Under the pieces are notes generated by a model. The model saw only the letters and a program-made list of their open reading frames with translations, searched no databases and had not been told where the DNA came from. Below are positions 58,019 through 64,000 of a stretch of 64,000 nucleotides of DNA, piece by piece. Origin of the DNA: Tricholoma matsutake. Its lineage: Eukaryota; Basidiomycota; Agaricomycetes; Agaricales; Tricholomataceae. How positions within the stretch are numbered: the first letter of the stretch is position 1; every line of letters starts with the position of its first letter. The position numbers and the translations under genes are program-made. The stretch is taken from the NCBI GenBank assembly GCA_026075535.2, contig AP026538.1, forward strand, positions 17,864,337 through 17,928,336, in the 5' to 3' direction.

Positions 58019-61000
58019 ATGCCCTCACTGCCTGTCCATAACTGCTTTGAAGTCTTGTCAGTTGAATCCCCAGAGAATGAATCCATTTCTGTGACTGCTC
58101 CCCTCTCTGACCCTTCGAAGTTGGCTAAAGACATACCTGCTCTCCCCATCTCTCCTTCTACTCCATGTCCCAAAATTAAATCATAGGAGCATAAACTACC
58201 ACGCAAGTATATTGTGGCATCCACTCCCTCTGCACATTCCTTAAACCTAGCCATTGAACTGCAGATGACTGACACTGGACAGATACTCGGTGTCTCTGCG
58301 CTCCTGGACTCTGGTGCAACTGGTCTCTTCATCAATTCCCATCTGGTACAACAACATCACCTAAATACTCACTCACTCTCATGTCCGATACCTGTATATA
58401 ATGTGGATGGATCCCCAAATGAAGCTGGTGCCATCCGAGAGGTTGCAGACCTGGTTCTCTGTTACAAAGGTCATAGTGAGCGTGCCCTTTTTGCTGTCAC
58501 TCAATTAGGAAAGCAAAAGGTGATTTTGGGATATCCATGGCTTTGAGACCATAACCCAGAGGTCGACTGGTGTACCGGGGAGGTTACTATGAGCCGATGT
58601 CCATCCCACTGTTGGACGTGTTTCACAGAAGCCAGGCAAGAACGTCGTGGACAGAAGGCGGCAATACAACATACTCAAAAGTGTTGTGCTGGACCCCTGC
58701 CTATACCTGAAGTGGAATTGGAAGGGGTTCCTGATCTAATGCCGGACTCAGATGATGATGATGAGGACCCAGAGGAAGTGGAGGAGGGTGATCGGATCTT
58801 CTACACTGCGATTTGCTCATCGCATGAGGTGTGTGCCACATCAAACATATCCCAACACCTCACTGAGGCCTTCCACAAAAACAACGCTGCTAAATCCTCT
58901 ACTAACTCCTTACTCCCTCATCTCCATGAGTTTGAAGACGTGTTCTCCAAGGAGTCATTTGACTCTCTTCCTGTGTGCAAGCCATGGGATCACGCAATCA
59001 AACTCACCCCCAGCGCAACCCCTTCATCCTGCAAGGTCTCCAGAAGAACAACAGCAGCTTCACCAGTTCATCGACGAGCACCTGGCCTCTGGACGTATTC
59101 GACCATTGAAGTCACCCATGGCCTCTCCCTTTTTCTTTGTGAAGAAGAAGGATGGCTCACTTCGACCGGTTCAAGACTACAGAAGGCTCAACAACATCAC
59201 AGTCAAAAATTGCTACCCACTACCCCTCATCTCCGAACTCGTAAACCAGCTCCATGGAGCCCGATACTTCACCAAGCTCGATGTCCATTGGGGCTATAAT
59301 AATGTGAGGATAAAGGAGGGAGATGAGTGGAAGGCAGCCTTGTGTACCAACCGTGGTCTTTTTGAACTGCTTGTCATGTTCTTTGGCCTTACTAATCGCC
59401 CTGCCACCTTTCAGACCATGATGAACAACATCTTCCATGACCTCATCCTCGAAGGCATTGTCTGCATCTATCTCGACGACATCCTCATCTTCACTCGCAC
59501 GGTTGAAGAGCACTGTTGCATCATGCGCCTCGTCCTAGAACGACTTCGACGGTACAAACTCTACCTTCGTCAGGACAAATGCGAGTTTGAAAGGACCAAG
59601 ATTGAGTACCTCAGCCTTATTATCTTGGAGGGTCAAGTGGAGATGGATCCTATCGAGGTAAATGGGGTCACAGCTTGGCCGACGCCCACGAACAAGAAGG
59701 AGGTGCAGTCTTTCCTGGGCTTCATCAATTTCTATCAGCGTTTTATCAAGGATTTCTCACATCATGCATGACCACTGTTCGACTTGACAGGAAAGGAGGC
59801 ATGGAGGTGGGATAATGCACAACAGGAGGCATTTGAAAAGCTTAAGGAGATGGTCACTTCTGCTCTGATCCTTACCTTTGCTGACGATTCGCGTCCTTTT
59901 CATGTAGAAGCCAACAGTTCTGACTTTGCGACGGGTGCCGTGTTGTCTCAGCAGTCTCCGGAGGACCAGAAGTGGCATCCTGTTGCGTTCTACTCCAAAA
60001 GCCTTAGTGCTGTAGAGCAAAACTATGAGATCCATGACAAGGAGATGTTGGCAATAATGCGTGCGCTTGAGGAGTGGCGACACTTCCTCGAGGGTGCCCA
60101 ACACAAGGTGGAAATTTGGACGGATCACAAGAATCTTGAGTACTTCATGATGGCAAAGAAATTGAACTGTCATCAAGCTCGTTGGTCCCTGTATCTATCT
60201 AGATTCGACTTCTCCTTGCACCACCGTCTGGGTTGCAGCATGGGGAAGACCGATGCCCTATCCCGACGTGCAGACCATGGGGATGGCAGCGGTGACAACC
60301 AAAACATTGTGCTGTTGCAGCCAGACCTGTTCACCATTGGGGCACTGGAAGGCATCGCACCCCAGGGCGAGGAGCGGGACATCCTACATGACATTCGTCA
60401 TGCAAACCGTAGCGGTTTACATGAGGATGTTGTCACCCGAGCTGTTAAAGAACTGAGGAAGGGATCGACCCTTTCCTTATGTGCAGCAGAGTGGGCTGAA
60501 AAGGAGGACTTGTTGTATTTCAGGGATTGCATCTATGTTCCCAATGACCCAGACCTTCGCCGGCGCATCATATCCCAACACCATGACTCACAGATTGCTG
60601 GCCACCCCAGACGCTGGAAGACCTTGGAGCTCACCTCACGGAACTATTGGTGGCCACAAATGTCACGGCTCATTGGTCAGTATTGTTGCACTTGTGACCT
60701 TTGCTTATGCACCAAGGTTCCTCATCACAAGCCTATTGGTGAGCTACACCCTCTTCCTGTTCCAGAAAGTCATTGGGATGTCGTCAGCGTCGACTTTGTG
60801 GTGGAATTGCCAGAGTCAAATGGGTTTGATGCAGTGATGTGCACAGTTGACTCAGTGGGAAAATGCGCTCACTTCATTCCCACTCACACCACTGTCAGTG
60901 CCCTAGGTGCCGCTCGACTCTACCTCCACCATGTGTGGAAATTACATGGACTTCCTGGTGCCTTCCTCTCGGATTGTGGCCCTCAGTTCATGGCAGAGTT

Positions 61001-61901
61001 CACTCGTGAGCTGTACCGAATCCTGGGGATCAAACTCCTCGCTTCAACCGCTTATCACCCACAAACTGATGGCCAGATGGAGCGAGTCAACCAGGATCTG
61101 GAGCAGTACATCTGCCTCTTTGTCAATGAATGCCAGGACGATTGGGATGATCTCCTTCCTTTGGCTGAGTTCAGATACAACAACCATGTCCATGCTTCCA
61201 CTCAACAGACCCCTTTCCTCTTAGACACTGGATGACATCCATGCATGGGATTTGAACCTCGCCAAACTCCCTCACACATCAAGATGGTGAATGAGTTCAC
61301 AGAACGCATGAGGGATAGCTTGGAGGAGGCAAGGGCAGCCTTAGCAAAGGCAAAGGATGACATGGTGCGATTTTACAACCAACGCCACTCCCCAACCCCT
61401 CAGTACAAGGTTGGTGATCGAGTTTATCTTGACTCCAGTGATGTCTCCACTACACGTCCATCGAAGAAATTCGCTCATCACTTCTTGGGACCTTTCCCCA
61501 TTGTCAAGTGCGTTGGAATGCATGCCTATCGTCTACGCCTCCCAGCCTCCATGTCCAGACTCCATCCCGTCTTCCATGTCATCAAATTGCTTCCAGCTCC
61601 CCCAGATCCGTTCCCGGGATGCCATTCACACCCACCACCACCACCTACAGTGATCGAGGGAGAACCCCAATACGAAGTCGAGTCAATCTTGGACAGCTGT
61701 TTGCATCAAGGAAAACTCCAGTATTTGGTACATTGGAAGGGTTATGGGTATGAGGAGAACTCATGGGTTGAAGAGTCTGACGTAAATGCCCCTCAGTTAA
61801 TCAAGGAATTCCACCGACGGCACACTGCTGCACCGCGTCGCATTCAAGTCACGGACTTTGGTCGTATGCGATTTCAAATGCATCGGGGCGATGCATCTTA
61901 G
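58019..61901 (+). pseudogene. gypsy-2 pol: protease, RT, RNase H, integrase, chromodomain
   Basis: Protease LLDSGATGLFIN (about 58305, intact); GYPWL then TGA at 58544, where Arg precedes DHNPEVDW. An acidic linker follows, and a frameshift/small deletion near 59010-59040. RT: KSPMASPFFFVKKKDGSLRP, LDVHWGYNN, and YLDDILIF intact (about 59470). TGA at 59769 before PLFDLTGK. RNase H: FHVEANSSDFATG has Asn at the first catalytic Asp (GCC AAC). Integrase: zinc finger HH...CCTCDLC, SVDFVVELP, LSDCGPQF, GQMERVNQDLEQY (DDE present). TGA at 61233 before HPCMGFEPRQTP. Chromodomain: YEVESILDS...LQYLVHWKGYGYEENSW (61670-61780). TAG at 61899. Confidence 0.93.
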
Positions 61902-61912
61902 AGAGGGGGTGA
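61902..61912 (+). other. gypsy-2 polypurine tract
   Basis: AGAGGGGGTGA abuts the 3' LTR. Confidence 0.75.
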
Positions 61913-62338
61913 TGTAAGGGGACTAGGGGGGTGCCCTGTGTGTTTTTCCTATTTTTTATGTTCGTCCTATATTTTTCCCCACCTCATTTCCTTCTATTCT
62001 TCATTTTCTATGATTTTTCCGGATTTTATTACTAATTTTCCCTTGCTATCATGTTTGTACATGTTGACACTTTTATATTTAGAGGCGGAGTACCCCTTCC
62101 GACACATACCCCTTGGTATGATGTCATTCAGCGGCCTTGATCTGCCTATCTCCGCCTTTTTCTATTTTCAGGTTATATTTGATTTTTGTCATCTTCACAT
62201 ATACTGGACATCAGCAAGGGGATCCTTAGAGTTTTCTCTTTGGATTTCCCTTTGCTAGGTGTGTCCCCAATGCCTGTATTATGTAGTATAATTTTAACTT
62301 TGGATTTCCCTTTGCTAGAGGCTTAGGTTGCCCTTATA
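61913..62338 (+). repeat. gypsy-2 3' LTR
   Basis: 426 bp. Differences from the 5' LTR: three CpG decays (CGGC to CAGC, CCGC to CTGC, TCGG to TTGG) plus two other transitions. Confidence 0.95.
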
Positions 62339-62554
62339 GGCCCCATGTTCACTTTTGTGTCATTTGCCAGTGTGGGCAGTAGATTAGAACCTAAAAAACA
62401 GTTAGTTGTCAAAAAAATAAGGAACATTTGTTAGTTGAGTCATGGCTGGCATTATTGTTAACAATCTATCAGTGTTAGTCGATAGGCCATTGTGCACAGT
62501 ACCGATGGTTTTATTACAATGACATTGTAATAGATATCCGATAGATGTAGTAGA

Positions 62555-63385
62555 TGTTATTGTTAATGATTGTTAATGATTGTAGATGGTACCACAACCA
62601 ACTGTAATACATTGTTAATGGTATTGGGGCCCATTGTAATATGTTGTTAATCATTGTAAATGGTACTGGCATCCATTGTAATATACATTGTTAATCATTG
62701 CAAATGGTATACTGGCACCCATTGTAATACATTGTTAATTGTTGTAAATGGTTATTGGGCCCATTGTTAATCATTGTGAATGGTACTGGCATCCATTGTA
62801 ATACATTGTTAATTGCTGTAAATGGTACTGGGGCCCATTGTAATACATTGTTAATCATTGTAAATGGTACTGGCATCCATTGTAATACATTGTCAATTGT
62901 TGTAAATGGTACTGGCATCCATTGTAATACATTGTTAATTGTTGTAAATGGTACTGGTATCCATTGTAATACATTGTTAATAGTTGTAAATGGTACTGGC
63001 ACCCATTGTAATACATTGTTAATCATTGTAAATGGTACTGGGGCCCATTGTAATACATTGTTAATGGTACTGGCATCCATTGTAATACATTGTCAATTGT
63101 TGTAAATGGTACTGGCATCCATTGTAATACATTGTTAATCATTGTAAATGGTACTCGTGTCTATTGTAATACATTGTTAATGGTGCTGGGGCCCATTGTA
63201 ATATATTGTTAATCATTGTAAATAGTGCTGGGGCCCATTGTTAATCATTGTAAATGGTACTGGTGTCTGTTGTAATACATTGTTAATGATGCTGGGGCCC
63301 ATTGTAATATATTGTTAATCATTGTAAATAGTGCTGGGGCCCATTGTTAATCATTGTAAATGGTACTGGGGCCTATTGCTAATTT
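62555..63385. repeat. 42-bp minisatellite, about 19 units
   Basis: Unit core ATTGTAATACATTGTTAAT plus a variable TGTAAATGGTACTGG and CATCC or GGCCC. A 107-bp higher-order unit is repeated at 63184 and 63291. The period is a multiple of three, so long frames are open on both strands; these are not genes. Confidence 0.93.
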
Positions 63386-63398
63386 TGTTAACTGAACA

Positions 63399-63992
63399 TC
63401 AGTCATCTAATTCAAATGGATCATAATTTTCATCCTTTTCAACTTCTTCATCCTCCATCTCATCCTCCTCCTCTTCATCCTTCTCCTGATTGCTTGATCG
63501 ATTACTTTCTGGATTATCCATAGTCTTGGATTTCAAGGGATCTATTGCATTAGAATTTTTGTTAGTGATCAAATGGCTATACCGGTGACCCCATTCTGTT
63601 TCCATCTTGTTGGCTTGCATATAAGGCAGCCATGCCTTTGCAAAGCTCTCAGCCAAAGCTTTGCAAAAAAATGCTTGCTTTTGTGCATATGCAGTAACTC
63701 CATGGATAATGGCATTTTTGGCTGTGAGAAGACCAGGCTCAAGCTGAAGCCACCAGGATGCCTTCCACTCATAATATACGATCGTCCAGCGCATTTCCTC
63801 TTTGAGTAACTCAACCTCCTCCTCCCATCGCATCTTTCTTGCCTGAGATTTAGACCATTCTACACACATTCCTTCATCCAAAATCTGCTCTGAGGCATCC
63901 ACTTCAGTCTCTGTTGCTGGCCTTGGCACCAGCCAAATCCATGAGATTTCAAAGTGGCCTTTTCTCATGTCCAGTGCATCAGACATCTCCAT
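63399..63992 (-). pseudogene. C-terminal fragment of a KDZ-type transposase (KDZ3), cut by the right edge
   Basis: The frame contains EWSKSQARKMRWEEEVELLK, EEMRWTIVYYEWKASWW and AYAQKQAFFCKALAESF, then an acidic tail (DEEEEDEMEDEEVEKDE) to a stop at 63399. The Arg-rich helix followed by EEMR...WW and AYAxxQA matches the C-terminal region of CxC2-type KDZ proteins; KDZ1 and KDZ2 have the equivalent VHWLR...AYA blocks. Coding continues upstream to at least 63992 and probably beyond the window. Whether the full gene is intact cannot be seen. Confidence 0.6.
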
Positions 63993-64000
63993 AGAAAAAT

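Larger units (their letters stand above)
56303..62338 (+). mobile_element. Ty3/gypsy chromovirus gypsy-2, recent insertion
   Basis: Identical-length 426-bp LTRs, an exact 5-bp target duplication GGCCC (56298-56302 and 62339-62343), gag-pol in gypsy order and a C-terminal chromodomain. The LTRs differ at five bases, all transitions (three at CpG, decayed in the 3' LTR). Despite its youth the coding region has at least five TGA stops at probable Arg codons. Confidence 0.95.

Noticed and set aside
62691..63105. Open frames of 116-129 codons on both strands
   Set aside because: They lie in the 42-bp minisatellite, whose period is a multiple of three; the translations are pure repeat.
62555..63385. 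Regularly spaced repeats resembling a CRISPR array
   Set aside because: No unique spacers, units are contiguous, and the genome is eukaryotic.

Overview
The window looks like repeat-rich sequence from a filamentous basidiomycete of the Agaricomycetes type. The grounds are spliceosomal introns of about 50-65 nt with GT...CTAA(C/T)...AG signals, KDZ-family DNA transposases carrying a CxC2-like cysteine cluster, a Ty1/copia element with a half-tRNA primer site, two unrelated Ty3/gypsy lineages and a hAT relic. I saw no rRNA, tRNA or CRISPR locus. The genus cannot be fixed from the sequence; Boletales or a related order is only an impression.

Layout. 1-2.75 kb: uncharacterised genes or fragments on the minus strand, split by an LTR-like relic holding a row of hairpins. 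2.9-6.76 kb: a KDZ transposase gene (KDZ1) broken by TGA codons, followed by a Ser/Ala-rich unknown gene at 7.1-8.7 kb. 9.2-12.8 kb: a divergent pair of unknown genes, one a tandem-repeat protein, the other a damaged double Cys-cluster coiled-coil protein. 12.8-16.2 kb: dispersed repeats and a decayed unknown gene. 17.2-20.9 kb: a second, much better preserved KDZ transposase (KDZ2) on the minus strand, flanked by about 600-bp inverted repeats (13.6-14.2 and 21.5-22.1 kb). 22-23.2 kb: an unknown gene fragment. 23.44-28.79 kb: a hAT relic with terminal inverted repeats and an 8-bp target duplication, into which a copia retrotransposon (23571-28067) was inserted.

29.8-38.5 kb is the one clear host-gene block: a multi-exon ABCC (MRP-type) ABC transporter and a secreted GDSL/CE16-like esterase, both on the minus strand. 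It is CpG-rich, and a small multi-exon unknown gene follows at 39.4-40.2 kb. 42.3-52.6 kb is an old Ty3/gypsy element (minus strand, 1.17-kb LTRs) that carries an antisense, spliced Cys-cluster gene between integrase and its 3' LTR. 52.6-56.3 kb holds a putative gene fragment, a second copy of the 16.6-kb repeat, tandem repeats and a long hairpin. 56.3-62.3 kb is a young Ty3/gypsy chromovirus (plus strand, 426-bp LTRs, exact 5-bp target duplication, chromodomain, probable self-priming site). 62.6-63.4 kb is a 42-bp minisatellite, and a third KDZ fragment sits at the right edge.

The unifying signal is how the mobile elements have been disabled. Nearly all damage can be read as CpG to TpG or CpA. 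Arg CGA codons become TGA stops, and catalytic Asp/Glu codons preceded by a C become Asn/Lys in the KDZ1, gypsy-1 and gypsy-2 enzymes. The two LTRs of gypsy-1 and of copia often show TG in one copy and CA in the other at the same ancestral CpG. This points to CpG-directed decay (methylation-deamination or a RIP-like process) acting on repeats and sparing the host block.
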